Assembly (NCBI RefSeq): GCF_002119525.1
Contig: NZ_CP017916.1
Coordinates: 1,054,001 to 1,118,000, forward strand
Source of the DNA: Vibrio syngnathi
GTDB lineage: Bacteria > Pseudomonadota > Gammaproteobacteria > Enterobacterales > Vibrionaceae
Direction of reading: 5' to 3'
DNA: 64,000 nt
A program made the translations under genes and the position numbers. Below are positions 1 through 9,555 of the stretch, one piece after another. The notes beneath the pieces are model-generated. The model had not been told where the DNA came from and did not search any database. It saw only the letters and a program-made list of their open reading frames with translations. Every line of letters begins with the position of its first letter. Within the stretch, counting starts at the first letter, position 1.

Positions 1-2011
1 CTTGCTTAGGCTTACGAGGCTGACGATTTTGCTGTGGAGCTGTTTCTTTCTGCTCTTCAGGCTTCTCATCACGAACTGGCTTACGACGGCGTTTGTTGTC
101 GCGGTTTTCGTTACGATTATCACTACGCTCACCACGTTGTTCGCCACGGTCACCACGTTGGTTACGACGACGGTTATCGTTACGATCACGGCGTTGACGG
201 TTGCCGTTATTGCGATTGTTTTTAGGTTTTTCTTCTTGCTTCTCTTCTTCTTTTTTCTCTTCTTGAGTTGAAGATCCAAATAAGAAGCTACCGATAGCTT
301 TGAAGAAACGACCAACTAAGCCTGGTTCTTGAGTCGCTGCTGATTCAGCTTTTTTCTCTTCTACAGCTTTAGGTGCTGGAGCAGGAGTCGGTGCTGATTG
401 AGCAGGAGCTGCGAAGCCTTTAAGAGCTGGCTCTTCGATCTTCTTAGGACGAATAGTCTGTTCTGCTGGCTCTTTGCTTTCTGCTTCTTTTAGAGCTTCT
501 AGCTTGGTAGGCAGCAAGTAAGACAGTAGGTCGAACTCTTCACCTTCACGAACACGGATAACCTCAAAGTGTGGCGTTTCCATGTCAGAGTTAGGAACAA
601 CAGTGATCTTAACTTCTTGGTTCTTCTCGATGTGGTTTACTGAGCGACGTTTCTCGTTCAATAGGTAAGAAGCGATTGGAACAGGCACAACAGCAAGTAC
701 TTGTGCTGTGTTGTCTTTTAGAGCTTCTTCTTCGATCAGACGTAGAACAGATAGTGCTAGTGATTCGTTATCACGAACAACACCAGTACCTGTACAGCGA
801 GGACAAATGTGGTGGCTTGCTTCTGCTAGTGATGGGCTCAAACGTTGACGAGACATCTCTAGAAGACCAAAGCGAGAAATACGACCAATCTGAACACGTG
901 CGCGATCTAAACGAACAGCATCACGTAGACGGCTTTCTACTTCGCGTTGGTGGCGAACCGGAGTCATATCGATAAAGTCGATAACAACAAGACCACCTAG
1001 GTCACGTAGACGCAATTGACGTGCAATTTCATCGGCAGCTTCAAGGTTAGTGTTAAGTGCTGTTTCTTCAATATCGCTGCCCTTTGTTGCACGAGCAGAG
1101 TTGATATCGATAGAAGTCAGAGCTTCTGTTGGGTCGATTACGATAGAACCACCAGATGGAAGACGAACTTCACGTTGGAAAGCAGATTCGATCTGGCTTT
1201 CAATCTGGTAATGGCTGAATAGTGGTACTTCACCATCGTATTTCTTAACGCGATTCATGAAATCTGGGCGTATTAATTGAATGTGCGCTTGTGCACGTTC
1301 AAAAATAGTATTGCTATCGATTAGAATCTCGCCAATATCACGACGTAGGTAGTCACGAATTGCGCGAACAATAACGTTACTCTCTTGGTGAATTAGGAAA
1401 GGAGCTGCATTTGAATCAGAAGCTTGCTTGATAGCGCCCCAGTGATTCAATAGAACGTTCAAGTCCCACTCTAGCTCTTCTGCACTTTTGCCAACACCCG
1501 CTGTACGCACGATTAAGCCCATACCTTGAGGAAGCTCAAGAGTGCTTAATGCTGCTTTCAGTTGAGTGCGTTCATCACCTTCGATACGACGAGAAATACC
1601 GCCAGCACGAGGGTTATTAGGCATAAGAACTAAGTAACTACCCGCCAAAGAGATGAAAGTTGTCAGTGCAGCGCCTTTGCTACCACGTTCTTCTTTCTCA
1701 ACTTGTACGATTACTTCTTGTCCTTCTCTTAGCACTTCTTTAATGCTAGGACGGCCTTGGTATGTATAACCTTCAGGGAAGTATTCGCGGGCAATTTCTT
1801 TAAGAGGGAGGAAACCGTGACGCTCTGCACCGTAATCAACAAATGCCGCTTCTAGGCTTGGTTCAATACGGGTAATACGTCCTTTGTAGATATTCGCTTT
1901 CTTTGACTCGTGACCTGGACTTTCGATATCTAGATCGAACAGTCGCTGGCCATCAACCAAAGCGACACGCAACTCTTCTTTTTGAGTTGCGTTAATTAAC
2001 ATTCTTTTCAT
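1..2011 (-). CDS. rne: Ribonuclease E, 3' part cut off by window edge
   Basis: Essential endoribonuclease that starts mRNA decay, matures rRNA and tRNA, and scaffolds the degradosome at the inner membrane. The frame runs open from the ATG at 2009-2011 to the window edge, giving residues 1 to about 670. The start [10 protein letters not shown] is that of the family. The zinc-link motif CPRCTGTG lies at about 403-410, matching E. coli C404/C407. The amphipathic membrane-anchor helix [19 protein letters not shown] lies at about 562-580. After it comes an Arg/Asn-rich RNA-binding stretch. The C-terminal scaffold with its partner-binding sites is outside the window. It is divergent from rluC and has a long leader, as in other gamma-proteobacteria. 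Identification is secure. Confidence 0.97.
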   Translation of the reverse strand, partial: MKRMLINATQKEELRVALVDGQRLFDLDIESPGHESKKANIYKGRITRIEPSLEAAFVDYGAERHGFLPLKEIAREYFPEGYTYQGRPSIKEVLREGQEVIVQVEKEERGSKGAALTTFISLAGSYLVLMPNNPRAGGISRRIEGDERTQLKAALSTLELPQGMGLIVRTAGVGKSAEELEWDLNVLLNHWGAIKQASDSNAAPFLIHQESNVIVRAIRDYLRRDIGEILIDSNTIFERAQAHIQLIRPDFMNRVKKYDGEVPLFSHYQIESQIESAFQREVRLPSGGSIVIDPTEALTSIDINSARATKGSDIEETALNTNLEAADEIARQLRLRDLGGLVVIDFIDMTPVRHQREVESRLRDAVRLDRARVQIGRISRFGLLEMSRQRLSPSLAEASHHICPRCTGTGVVRDNESLALSVLRLIEEEALKDNTAQVLAVVPVPIASYLLNEKRRSVNHIEKNQEVKITVVPNSDMETPHFEVIRVREGEEFDLLSYLLPTKLEALKEAESKEPAEQTIRPKKIEEPALKGFAAPAQSAPTPAPAPKAVEEKKAESAATQEPGLVGRFFKAIGSFLFGSSTQEEKKEEEKQEEKPKNNRNNGNRQRRDRNDNRRRNQRGDRGEQRGERSDNRNENRDNKRRRKPVRDEKPEEQKETAPQQNRQPRKPKQ

Positions 2012-2629
2012 TTAGAAATTCTCATTGTCTTTTCTTATTTTCATCATTGGTCTTATCGCTTTAGTTCGTTTCTCATGGTGCCAGATCCCATGGCTTTATC
2101 GGTGCAGCCTCCCGGCTGGAGAGGGATGCTCTGGGGCACGTCAGTCATCATAGGGAGTTAGCCTATGATCCGCGATGTGGCGGTGAATACTCAACATGAG
2201 TGTACGTGAGTAGAGCGATAAGGAACTCAGTTGACCGTGTCTTACGCCGATTGCAGCACTGTCTAATCTGAGTCATCTACTCATTTACTTGCTTATGAAT
2301 GGTTAGCTGTTTAAATATCAGTCAATCCATTGATAGCAGCTGTGAACTATAGCAGTGGTCGGTAAACACAGCAATCTGCTTTGTCGTAATGCGGTAAAAA
2401 AAACAGTTTTTGTTTGAGTTTTGATAGCTCTAACTCACTGTCTATAAATAATTTATCAATTGATATTTTAATTTGCAGGAAGCTTGGTGCTTTTTTGTTC
2501 GAAGAATCAAAGAAATATAGAACTTCAATGACCTTTTAGGGATGTAGTCGCAGGGATTATAGATAAATAAGTTCAGATTAGGGCTAAGAAAATCTCAATT
2601 ATCAAAAGTGACAGTGATACAATAAACCA
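2012..2629 (-). promoter_or_regulatory. rne long 5' leader with structured element; rne/rluC divergent promoter region
   Basis: There is no gene in these 618 bases between the divergent rne and rluC starts. The part next to rne can fold strongly. GTGCC at 2078-2082 can pair with GGCAC at 2135-2139, enclosing a CAGCC/GGCTG stem (2105-2118). ATCATAGG (2147-2154) pairs perfectly with CCTATGAT (2162-2169). In E. coli the rne 5' UTR (Rfam rne5) lets RNase E cut its own message and set its own level, and this leader sits in the same place. I infer the same role. The rest, 2300-2629, is AT-rich and should hold both promoters; I could not place them. Confidence 0.65.
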
Positions 2630-3574
2630 ATGAGCGAAATTAGAACCCAAGTCCAATTTGTCGACATTGACGAAGATATGGCTGGTCAGCGTATTGATAA
2701 CTTCTTACGCAACCAATTAAAAAACATCCCGAAAAGCATGATTTACCGAATCGTGCGTAAAGGCGAAGTCCGCGTTAACAAGAAACGCATTAAGGCTGAA
2801 TACAAACTAAAAGCAGGTGATTTAGTTCGTATCCCACCGGTAACGATTGAAGAGAAAACGGAAGAGAACGTACCAAGCACGAAACTCAATAAGGTTTCGG
2901 AACTGGAACAGTGCATCATCTATGAAGATGATCACATGCTGATTCTCAATAAACCATCAGGTACTGCAGTTCATGGTGGCAGCGGCTTGAAGTTTGGCGC
3001 GATTGAAGCATTACGTGCACTTCGTCCTGATGCTCGTTTTCTTGAATTAGTGCATCGTATTGATAGAGATACGTCTGGCATTTTGCTTGTTGCTAAGAAG
3101 CGCTCGGCGCTAAGACACCTTCAAGCACAGTTCCGTGAAAAAACGGTTCAAAAATATTACTTCGCTTTAGTGATGGGTGAATGGAAGAACAGCTGTAAAG
3201 TGGTTAATGCCCCTTTATTGAAAAATGAAGTAAACAGTATTGTTCGCGTAAACCCGAACGGTAAGGCTTCTGAAACTCGTTTTAAGGTTTTGGAAAAATT
3301 TCAAGATGCGACGCTAGTCCAAGCAAGTCCAATTACAGGCCGTACACACCAAATCCGTGTGCACGCTCAGTATACAGGTCACCCAATCGCTTGGGATGAT
3401 CGCTACGGTGATCGTCGTTTTGATGCTTACACCGGTAAGGTTGGCCTTAATCGTCTGTTCTTACATGCAGCTAACATCAAGTTTACCCACCCGGGTAGCG
3501 AAGAGAAGATGGATATCTCGGCGCCGATGGAAAAAAGGTTAGAGAGAGCCCTAACTGGCTTACGTAAGCTTTAG
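2630..3574 (+). CDS. rluC: 23S rRNA pseudouridine synthase RluC
   Basis: Makes pseudouridine at three positions of 23S rRNA (955, 2504 and 2580 in E. coli numbering). The protein has 314 residues, typical of the family. An S4 RNA-binding domain lies at about 20-80. The catalytic domain carries HRIDRDTSG at 142-150, with the catalytic Asp at 145, and the later RTHQIRVH motif. It is divergent from rne, the same pairing as in E. coli. The ATG at 2630 starts the conserved sequence. A strong terminator follows at 3627, so it is probably a single-gene transcript. RluA-family paralogues are the only alternative; the rne neighbour favours RluC. Confidence 0.93.
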   Translation: MSEIRTQVQFVDIDEDMAGQRIDNFLRNQLKNIPKSMIYRIVRKGEVRVNKKRIKAEYKLKAGDLVRIPPVTIEEKTEENVPSTKLNKVSELEQCIIYEDDHMLILNKPSGTAVHGGSGLKFGAIEALRALRPDARFLELVHRIDRDTSGILLVAKKRSALRHLQAQFREKTVQKYYFALVMGEWKNSCKVVNAPLLKNEVNSIVRVNPNGKASETRFKVLEKFQDATLVQASPITGRTHQIRVHAQYTGHPIAWDDRYGDRRFDAYTGKVGLNRLFLHAANIKFTHPGSEEKMDISAPMEKRLERALTGLRKL

Positions 3575-3626
3575 GAAGATACAAGATTGAAAGGCCTAGC
3601 TCTTCTAGTCTTACTTATCGACTAAC

Positions 3627-3659
3627 AAAAAAGGTTGACGAATTTCGTCAACCTTTTTT
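3627..3659 (+). terminator. Intrinsic terminator after rluC
   Basis: AAAAAAGGTTGACGAA pairs with TTCGTCAACCTTTTTT across a one-base loop. The A-run on one side and the T-run on the other make it usable from both strands. Confidence 0.9.
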
Positions 3660-3675
3660 GTTTTCATATGTTGCA

Positions 3676-3717
3676 GAAGCTCCCCAACTCGCTCGTTCCT
3701 CGCTCTTGAGGATGACG
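3676..3717 (+). repeat. Degenerate 42-bp intergenic repeat, copy 1
   Basis: Aligned without gaps, this segment matches the reverse complement of 3772-3813 at 28 of 42 positions. Both end in ATGACG and share CTC, TTC and TC blocks at the same spacing. The two look like diverged copies of one mobile or palindromic repeat family placed head to head between rluC and yceF. The family name is not known to me. Confidence 0.45.
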
Positions 3718-3771
3718 ACTTTTTAAGGTCACGTTCTATAGCATTAGCGGATTAGATAAAATTGCGCGTTC

Positions 3772-3813
3772 CGTCATTCCCTAAACTGACGAAGGAAGGA
3801 GTAGGGAATCTCC
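3772..3813 (-). repeat. Degenerate 42-bp intergenic repeat, copy 2 (inverted)
   Basis: Inverted partner of 3676-3717. It also has its own inner inverted repeat: ATTCCCTA (3776-3783) pairs with TAGGGAAT (3802-3809). That is typical of short palindromic intergenic elements. It lies 20 bases from the yceF stop codon, so it may be transcribed as the 3' end of that message. Confidence 0.45.
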
Positions 3814-3833
3814 AACAGAGTGGTAAGTATCGC

Positions 3834-4415
3834 TTACAACACGTTCATTCCTTGTGCCTCAAGCATATCGACTAAATCGATCAGAGGTAAGCCGATCAGC
3901 GTGTTTGGGTCTTTACCTTTCATTTTCTTAAATAACGCGATGCCTAACCCTTCACACATAAAACTGCCAGCGCAGTAATAAGGCTGCTCTTTCTCAACAT
4001 AAGCAATGATCTGCTGATCTGTTAAATCACGGAAATGCACGATGAAGGTATCTAAGCGAGTGTCGGCTTTATTGGTTTCACTGTTCCATACCGTTACCCC
4101 AGTATAGAAAGTGATGCTTTTGCCGCTTTGACGAGATAATTGCTCGATCGCTTTTTCACGAGTAAGCGGTTTACCAATGATTTCTCCGTCAATCACACAG
4201 ACTTGATCGGAACCAATCACTAGGCTTGGTTGTTCAACACTACAAGATTTGGCTTTTGTCTCGGCGAGACGCATCACTAACTGTTGAGGTGTCTCTTCTG
4301 GAAGCGGCGTTTCATCGCAGTCAGGCTTAGCTGTGACAAAGTTTAACTGTAGTTTTTTGAGGATCTCTTGCCTAAATGGAGATGTAGAAGCTAAAACTAG
4401 TTGGTAATTTCTCAT
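3834..4415 (-). CDS. yceF: Maf-like nucleotide pyrophosphatase YceF (m7GTP type)
   Basis: A 193-residue Maf-family protein. E. coli YceF hydrolyses 7-methyl-GTP and related modified nucleotides and is thought to keep them out of nucleic acids. LASTSPFR at 8-15 is the Maf N-terminal motif, and the catalytic Asp lies in GSDQV (residue 70). It is transcribed away from yceD, with 149 bases between their starts. The yceF/yceD/rpmF arrangement is the same as in E. coli, which supports the YceF subgroup rather than the dTTPase YhdE. Confidence 0.92.
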   Translation of the reverse strand: MRNYQLVLASTSPFRQEILKKLQLNFVTAKPDCDETPLPEETPQQLVMRLAETKAKSCSVEQPSLVIGSDQVCVIDGEIIGKPLTREKAIEQLSRQSGKSITFYTGVTVWNSETNKADTRLDTFIVHFRDLTDQQIIAYVEKEQPYYCAGSFMCEGLGIALFKKMKGKDPNTLIGLPLIDLVDMLEAQGMNVL

Positions 4416-4564
4416 TTTAATTTACAATTCGTGTAAGCATTTAGTTCAGGATAACGTAACTTAGCCTGCTATTCATAATGCTCTGAACAGGAAAGGTAGG
4501 AAAGTACATTTTTTTTGCCATTTCCTTTGACTAAACACGATTTGGAAGATAAGATTCGCGCCCT

Positions 4565-5092
4565 ATGCAAAAGGAAAAAATACCGCGTACAGTTGATCCG
4601 GCAAGAACGGCTCAAAAACGACTCGATATGGATGGTATCATTCAAGTCAGTCTTTTGAAGCGTTTAACTGAAACAACTGAAGGCGTAAAACGTGACGCGC
4701 AAGTCTCAATGTCATTTGGGCTTGATGAACAACGATTAGTCGTTATCTCTGGTAAAGCTAACGTCGAAGTCGATTTAGAGTGTCAACGTTGTAATGAGGT
4801 TTTCGCACATGAGTGCGATGTCCAATTTACTTATACTCCTGTTTACAGCGAGAAAAGTGAAGAGGAAGCACCGGAAGAGTACGATTTGGTAGATCTGAAC
4901 GAGTACGGTGAGTTAGACCTGATTCAATTAGTTGAAGACGAGTTCATCCTTGGATTGCCACAAATAGCAATGCACGACGATGCGAAATGTAGCGTTAACT
5001 CAAATAACTTGGTGTTTGGTGAACTTCCTGAAGAAATTGAGGAAGATAAAAAGCCGAATCCATTTGATGTTTTAAAAAACTTAAAGAAGTAA
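4565..5092 (+). CDS. yceD: YceD (DUF177), 23S rRNA accumulation protein
   Basis: A 175-residue protein first in the rpmF-plsX-fab cluster. E. coli YceD is needed for normal 23S rRNA levels; its biochemical role is unknown. The N-terminus PARTAQKRLDMDG closely follows the E. coli protein. A Cys pair in LECQRCNEVF (about residues 74-83) and the acidic middle are also conserved, and it ends in the family's NPF..L signature. The ATG at 4565 fits the start of the conserved region. It lies 44 bases upstream of rpmF and is probably co-transcribed with it. Confidence 0.93.
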   Translation: MQKEKIPRTVDPARTAQKRLDMDGIIQVSLLKRLTETTEGVKRDAQVSMSFGLDEQRLVVISGKANVEVDLECQRCNEVFAHECDVQFTYTPVYSEKSEEEAPEEYDLVDLNEYGELDLIQLVEDEFILGLPQIAMHDDAKCSVNSNNLVFGELPEEIEEDKKPNPFDVLKNLKK

Positions 5093-5136
5093 CTTATTAA
5101 TAAGTATCTTTAAGAATTTACATAGGAGTAGGGTCA

Positions 5137-5307
5137 ATGGCCGTACAAAAGAGCAAGAAATCACGTTCAATGCGTGGCATGCGTCGTTCACACGATGCGC
5201 TAACTACAGCTGCACTTTCTGTAGACGCAACTTCAGGTGAAACTCACCTACGTCACAACGTGACTGCCGAAGGTTTCTACCGCGGCAAAAAGGTTATCAA
5301 CAAGTAA
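5137..5307 (+). CDS. rpmF: 50S ribosomal protein L32
   Basis: A 56-residue basic protein of the large ribosomal subunit, too short for many ORF callers. It begins [20 protein letters not shown] and ends [10 protein letters not shown], both diagnostic of bacterial L32. It has no Cys ribbon, so it is the zinc-independent form usual in gamma-proteobacteria. A good Shine-Dalgarno, AGGAGTAGGG, lies just upstream. It sits between yceD and plsX, with plsX starting 9 bases after its stop, so ribosome and phospholipid synthesis share one transcript, as in E. coli. Confidence 0.97.
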   Translation: MAVQKSKKSRSMRGMRRSHDALTTAALSVDATSGETHLRHNVTAEGFYRGKKVINK

Positions 5308-5316
5308 GGTTGACCT

Positions 5317-6342
5317 TTGCAAAATCTAACCGTTGCGCTTGATGCAATGGGCGGGGACTTCGGTCCTCGTGTAACAGTGCCTGCCGCCGTGCAGGCACTG
5401 TCGTATTTCCCAGAGCTAAAAGTCGTTCTAATAGGTGATCGAAACGCGATCACATCTCAATTATCTTCATTAGGTCGAATGCCTGATTCTCGTTTGAGTA
5501 TCCAGCATTGTGATCGAGTTATTTCCAATTCTGAAAAACCTTCACTGGCCCTACGTAACAGTCAGGGTAGCTCTATGCGTGCTGCTATCGATCTGGTTGC
5601 CGAGTCACAAGCTGATGCTTGTGTGAGTGGTGGTAATACAGGCGCACTGATGGCGTTATCTCGTTTCAGACTCAAACTTCTTCCCGGTATTGATAGGCCT
5701 GCATTGGTTTCAGCTTTGCCTACCGCTTCTGGTAACCGTACCTGGATGCTTGATTTAGGGGCGAACGTTTCTAGTGACGCAGATTCGCTGTTTCAGTTTG
5801 CTGTAATGGGCAGTGCATTAGCGGAGCAACATTTAGGTCGGGCGCCTCGTGTCGCTATCTTGAATATCGGCGCTGAAGAAATTAAAGGCAATGACCTTGT
5901 AAAACGATGCGCTGAAATGTTGTCTAATACTCAGTCTGTGAACTTCATAGGCTATATTGAAGGTAATCAATTACTTCAAGATGCTGCTGATGTCGTCGTA
6001 TGTGATGGTTTTGTGGGCAATGTCTGCTTAAAAACGTGCGAAGGTACGGCTCAGCTCTTTATTGATAAGCTAAAAACGCGCATGATGGCTTCAACAATAA
6101 AGGGTTGGATTGCCAGAATGTTGTTTTCTGAGCTATTTACCGAATTAAAAACCTTGAACCCCGACCAGTATAACGGCGCAAGTTTGTTAGGATTGCGCGG
6201 CATTGTCATTAAAAGTCATGGAAGTGCTGATGTGTCTGCAGTCGTCAACGCGATTGGTGAAGCAGTACACGAGGTCAAACGACAAGTCCCCAGCCGCATT
6301 AGCGATCGTTTGGAAGCGGTTTTACTCGAGAGGCATTATTAG
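5317..6342 (+). CDS. plsX: Phosphate acyltransferase PlsX
   Basis: Makes acyl-phosphate from acyl-ACP, the acyl donor for PlsY in phospholipid synthesis; a peripheral membrane enzyme. It has 341 residues. The N-terminal [10 protein letters not shown] motif and [11 protein letters not shown] are PlsX signatures. The start codon is TTG at 5317, which places the conserved [10 protein letters not shown] in register. Its ribosome site overlaps the rpmF stop, suggesting translational coupling. fabH begins 5 bases after its stop. Confidence 0.95.
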   Translation: MQNLTVALDAMGGDFGPRVTVPAAVQALSYFPELKVVLIGDRNAITSQLSSLGRMPDSRLSIQHCDRVISNSEKPSLALRNSQGSSMRAAIDLVAESQADACVSGGNTGALMALSRFRLKLLPGIDRPALVSALPTASGNRTWMLDLGANVSSDADSLFQFAVMGSALAEQHLGRAPRVAILNIGAEEIKGNDLVKRCAEMLSNTQSVNFIGYIEGNQLLQDAADVVVCDGFVGNVCLKTCEGTAQLFIDKLKTRMMASTIKGWIARMLFSELFTELKTLNPDQYNGASLLGLRGIVIKSHGSADVSAVVNAIGEAVHEVKRQVPSRISDRLEAVLLERHY

Positions 6343-6347
6343 TCTTC

Positions 6348-7298
6348 ATGTATAGCAAAATTTTAGGTACTGGCAGCTACTTGCCATCTCAGGTGCGTAC
6401 TAACGCAGACTTAGAGAAAATGGTAGAGACTAGCGATGAGTGGATCGTTGCTAGAACAGGTATTAAAGAGCGTCGTATTTCAGCGGAAAACGAAACCGTT
6501 GCAGATATGGCGTTTTACGCTGCTGAGAATGCCATTGAAATGGCAGGTATCGACAAAGAAGATATTGATTTAATCATCGTTGCGACAACCAGCAGTAGCC
6601 ATACATTCCCGTCTTCGGCATGTCAGGTACAAGGTAAGCTTGGTATCAAAGGCTGCCCTGCGTTTGATTTAGCTGCGGCGTGTTCTGGCTTTGTCTATGG
6701 ATTGTCTGTTGCTGATCAACATATCAAGACAGGTATGTGTAAAAACGTTTTGGTAATCGGTGCGGACGCACTGTCAAAAACCTGTGATCCGACTGACCGC
6801 TCTACTATCATCTTATTTGGTGATGCTGCAGGCGCGGTAGTTGTAGGCGCAAGCGAAGAGCCAGGTATTTTGTCGACTCACATTTACTCTGATGGTAAAT
6901 ACGGTGAGCTTCTAAGCCTAGAAGTTCCAGAGCGTGGCGGTGATGCAGACAAATGGCTGCACATGGCGGGCAACGAAGTGTTTAAAGTGGCGGTAACTCA
7001 GCTTTCTAAGCTAGTTAAAGACACATTAGCGGCGAACAATATGGATAAGTCAGAGCTTGATTGGTTAGTTCCACACCAAGCCAACTACCGTATTATCTCG
7101 GCAACCGCGAAAAAGCTGACAATGTCGCTTGATCAAGTAGTGATTACTCTTGATAAGCACGGCAATACGTCGGCGGCTACCGTACCAACGGCCCTTGATG
7201 AGGCTGTTCGCGACGGGCGAATTAAACGTGGTCAAACGCTTCTACTTGAAGCGTTTGGCGGCGGCTTCACTTGGGGTTCTGCGTTAGTTAAATTCTAA
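6348..7298 (+). CDS. fabH: 3-oxoacyl-ACP synthase III (FabH)
   Basis: Condenses acetyl-CoA with malonyl-ACP to start each fatty acid chain. It has 316 residues, close to the E. coli length. The catalytic triad is visible: Cys112 in AACSGF, His243 in PHQANYR and Asn273 in HGNTSAA. It follows plsX by 5 bases, so the two are surely co-transcribed. An 80-base gap with a hairpin separates it from fabD. Confidence 0.97.
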   Translation: MYSKILGTGSYLPSQVRTNADLEKMVETSDEWIVARTGIKERRISAENETVADMAFYAAENAIEMAGIDKEDIDLIIVATTSSSHTFPSSACQVQGKLGIKGCPAFDLAAACSGFVYGLSVADQHIKTGMCKNVLVIGADALSKTCDPTDRSTIILFGDAAGAVVVGASEEPGILSTHIYSDGKYGELLSLEVPERGGDADKWLHMAGNEVFKVAVTQLSKLVKDTLAANNMDKSELDWLVPHQANYRIISATAKKLTMSLDQVVITLDKHGNTSAATVPTALDEAVRDGRIKRGQTLLLEAFGGGFTWGSALVKF

Positions 7299-7320
7299 CC
7301 CCAAGCGATAATTAACAAAC

Positions 7321-7343
7321 AAGGCACATAACTTATGTGCCTT
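7321..7343 (+). promoter_or_regulatory. Hairpin between fabH and fabD
   Basis: AAGGCACATAA and TTATGTGCCTT form a near-perfect stem. A run of six Ts follows, but only at about 7350, so this is a weak terminator at best. It could attenuate transcription within the fab operon or protect the upstream message. Confidence 0.5.
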
Positions 7344-7378
7344 ATTCAATTTTTTGCTTTGCTTAAAGGAAAATTACA

Positions 7379-8302
7379 ATGAGCAAATTTGCTATCGTAT
7401 TCCCAGGCCAAGGCTCTCAAGCTATCGGTATGCTTGCTGACCTAGGCGAACAGTATGATGTTGTTAAAAAGACATTTGCTGAAGCTTCAGAAGCACTTGG
7501 TTACGATCTATGGGCATTGGTTCAAGATGGTCCAGTAGAAAATCTAAATGAAACTTTCCGTACTCAACCAGCTCTACTAACAGCGTCTGTTGCAATCTGG
7601 CGTGTATGGCAAGAGCTTAGTCTAGAGCAACCTGCAAACCTTGCAGGCCACAGCCTAGGCGAATACTCAGCACTCGTGTGTGCGGGTGTTATCGACTTTA
7701 AAGAAGCGATCAAGCTGGTTGAGCTACGTGGTCAACTGATGCAAGAAGCGGTTCCTGCGGGCGTTGGTGCAATGTACGCAATCATCGGTCTCGATGATGA
7801 AGCGATTGCTAAAGCGTGTGAAGAAGCGGCACAAGACGAAGTTGTGTCTCCAGTTAACTTCAACTCACCTGGCCAAGTTGTTATCGCGGGTAATAAAGCA
7901 GCAGTAGAGCGCGCTGGTGCACTATGTAAAGAAGCGGGCGCTAAACGTGCTCTACCTTTACCAGTATCTGTGCCTTCTCACTGTGCCCTTATGAAGCCTG
8001 CAGCAGACAAGCTAGCCGTTGCTCTAGAAGCTCTAGAGTTCAACACGCCGGCACTGCCTGTTATCAATAACGTTGATGTTATTGCTGAAACAGACCCTGC
8101 AAAAATCAAAAGCGCACTTGTTCGCCAACTGTACAGCCCAGTTCGTTGGACTGAAGGTGTACAAGCGATGAATGAGCAAGGCGTAGAGAAGCTACTAGAA
8201 TTAGGCCCAGGTAAAGTTCTTACCGGTCTAACAAAACGAATCGTAAAAACTATGACAGCTGCTGCAGTTAATGACACTGCATCACTAGAAGCTGCTAAGT
8301 AA
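7379..8302 (+). CDS. fabD: Malonyl-CoA:ACP transacylase (FabD)
   Basis: Moves malonyl groups from CoA to ACP, supplying the extender unit for fatty acid synthesis. It has 307 residues. The nucleophile Ser92 lies in GHSLGE and the catalytic His201 in VPSHCALM, at the same positions as in E. coli. The N-terminal FPGQGSQ motif is at 8-14. It sits between fabH and fabG, and fabG follows by about 25 bases. A strong Shine-Dalgarno (AAAGGAAA) precedes the ATG. Confidence 0.97.
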   Translation: MSKFAIVFPGQGSQAIGMLADLGEQYDVVKKTFAEASEALGYDLWALVQDGPVENLNETFRTQPALLTASVAIWRVWQELSLEQPANLAGHSLGEYSALVCAGVIDFKEAIKLVELRGQLMQEAVPAGVGAMYAIIGLDDEAIAKACEEAAQDEVVSPVNFNSPGQVVIAGNKAAVERAGALCKEAGAKRALPLPVSVPSHCALMKPAADKLAVALEALEFNTPALPVINNVDVIAETDPAKIKSALVRQLYSPVRWTEGVQAMNEQGVEKLLELGPGKVLTGLTKRIVKTMTAAAVNDTASLEAAK

Positions 8303-8327
8303 ATAAACACCTAATAGAGAAGTTATG

Positions 8328-9062
8328 ATGAATTTAGAAGGCAAAGTTGCACTAGTTACAGGCGCAAGCCGTGGTATCGGTCGTGCAATCGCTGAACTTT
8401 TAGTTGAGCGTGGTGCTAAAGTTATCGGTACTGCTACGTCTGAAGGCGGCGCTGCTGCAATCAGCGAGTACCTAGGTGAGAACGGTAAAGGTCTTGCTCT
8501 TAATGTAACGGATGTTGACTCAATTGCTGCTACACTGAAAACCATCAATGATGAATTCGGCGCGATTGACATTCTAGTTAACAACGCAGGTATCACTCGT
8601 GATAACCTACTTATGCGTATGAAAGACGATGAGTGGAATGACATCATCGATACTAACCTAACGCCTATCTTCCGCATGTCTAAAGCTGTTTTGCGTGGCA
8701 TGATGAAGAAGCGTCAAGGACGTATCGTAAACGTTGGTTCTGTAGTTGGTACTATGGGTAACGCTGGTCAAGCTAACTACGCAGCTGCAAAAGCGGGCGT
8801 AATTGGTTTTACTAAATCAATGGCTCGTGAAGTTGCGTCTCGTGGTATTACAGTGAACACTGTAGCACCTGGTTTCATTGAAACTGACATGACTAAAGCG
8901 CTAAATGATGATCAACGTGCAGTAACTTTGGCGAATGTACCAGCAGGTCGACTAGGTGACCCTCGCGAAATCGCTGAAGCTGTGGTATTTTTGGCGTCAC
9001 CTGCGGCAGCTTATATCACAGGTGAAACACTTCACGTCAATGGCGGTATGTACATGGTGTAA
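8328..9062 (+). CDS. fabG: 3-oxoacyl-ACP reductase (FabG)
   Basis: NADPH-dependent reductase of the elongation cycle; short-chain dehydrogenase family. The nucleotide-binding motif TGASRGIG starts at 11, and the catalytic Tyr and Lys are in the YAAAK motif near 151-155. Two ATG codons stand in tandem at 8325 and 8328. I chose the second because it gives 244 residues, as in E. coli, and better spacing from the GAGA ribosome site. The first would only add one Met. Confidence 0.96.
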   Translation: MNLEGKVALVTGASRGIGRAIAELLVERGAKVIGTATSEGGAAAISEYLGENGKGLALNVTDVDSIAATLKTINDEFGAIDILVNNAGITRDNLLMRMKDDEWNDIIDTNLTPIFRMSKAVLRGMMKKRQGRIVNVGSVVGTMGNAGQANYAAAKAGVIGFTKSMAREVASRGITVNTVAPGFIETDMTKALNDDQRAVTLANVPAGRLGDPREIAEAVVFLASPAAAYITGETLHVNGGMYMV

Positions 9063-9228
9063 ATTATGTGCAACATTTGTGCATGATTTAAGTCAAGATC
9101 ATACGTAATTTCGGTTAAAATCGTGAAAATTGTGGTTTGACCAGAAAAGTTGACCTTGCAACTTTCAATAGATTGAATAAACTACGGAAAACATCGCATA
9201 AAGCGAACTCTGTAAAGGAAAAGAAAAA

Positions 9229-9462
9229 ATGAGCAACCTCGAAGAACGCGTAAAGAAAATCATTGTTGAACAGCTAGGTGTAGACGAAGCTGAAGTTAAA
9301 AACGAAGCTTCTTTCGTTGATGACCTAGGTGCAGATTCTCTAGACACAGTTGAGCTAGTAATGGCTCTAGAAGAAGAATTCGACACTGAAATCCCAGATG
9401 ACGAAGCTGAGAAAATTACTACTGTTCAAGCTGCTATCGATTACGTAACTAGCGCTCAGTAA
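9229..9462 (+). CDS. acpP: Acyl carrier protein
   Basis: Carries growing acyl chains on a 4'-phosphopantetheine arm. It has 77 residues, is very acidic, and has the attachment Ser37 in [10 protein letters not shown] 166-base gap upstream probably holds its own promoter, as expected for one of the most abundant proteins; it contains two TTGACC hexamers (9137 and 9150) but no convincing partner -10. A ribosome site, AAAGGAAAAG, lies just before the ATG. A hairpin after the gene probably keeps most transcripts short. Confidence 0.98.
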   Translation: MSNLEERVKKIIVEQLGVDEAEVKNEASFVDDLGADSLDTVELVMALEEEFDTEIPDDEAEKITTVQAAIDYVTSAQ

Positions 9463-9472
9463 TAATCTCTCC

Positions 9473-9500
9473 CAGGCGGTCACCTTGACCGCCTGTGTTT
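9473..9500 (+). terminator. Terminator-like hairpin after acpP
   Basis: CAGGCGGTCA and TGACCGCCTG pair perfectly around a short loop, followed by TGTTTTA. The T-run is short, so read-through into fabF is likely. Confidence 0.7.
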
Positions 9501-9555
9501 TATCTAACTCATCTATCCTCATCTTAAATCACCTCAATCCCCGGAGTGTAATATC

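Noticed and set aside
2..1222. Several plus-strand open frames (2-271, 676-975, 1016-1222)
   Set aside because: They are antisense shadows of rne; their products are low-complexity (Leu/Val/Thr runs) mirroring the Arg/Asn-rich coding strand.
7978..8701. Minus-strand open frames across fabD and fabG
   Set aside because: Antisense to conserved enzymes, no ribosome sites, no recognisable protein.
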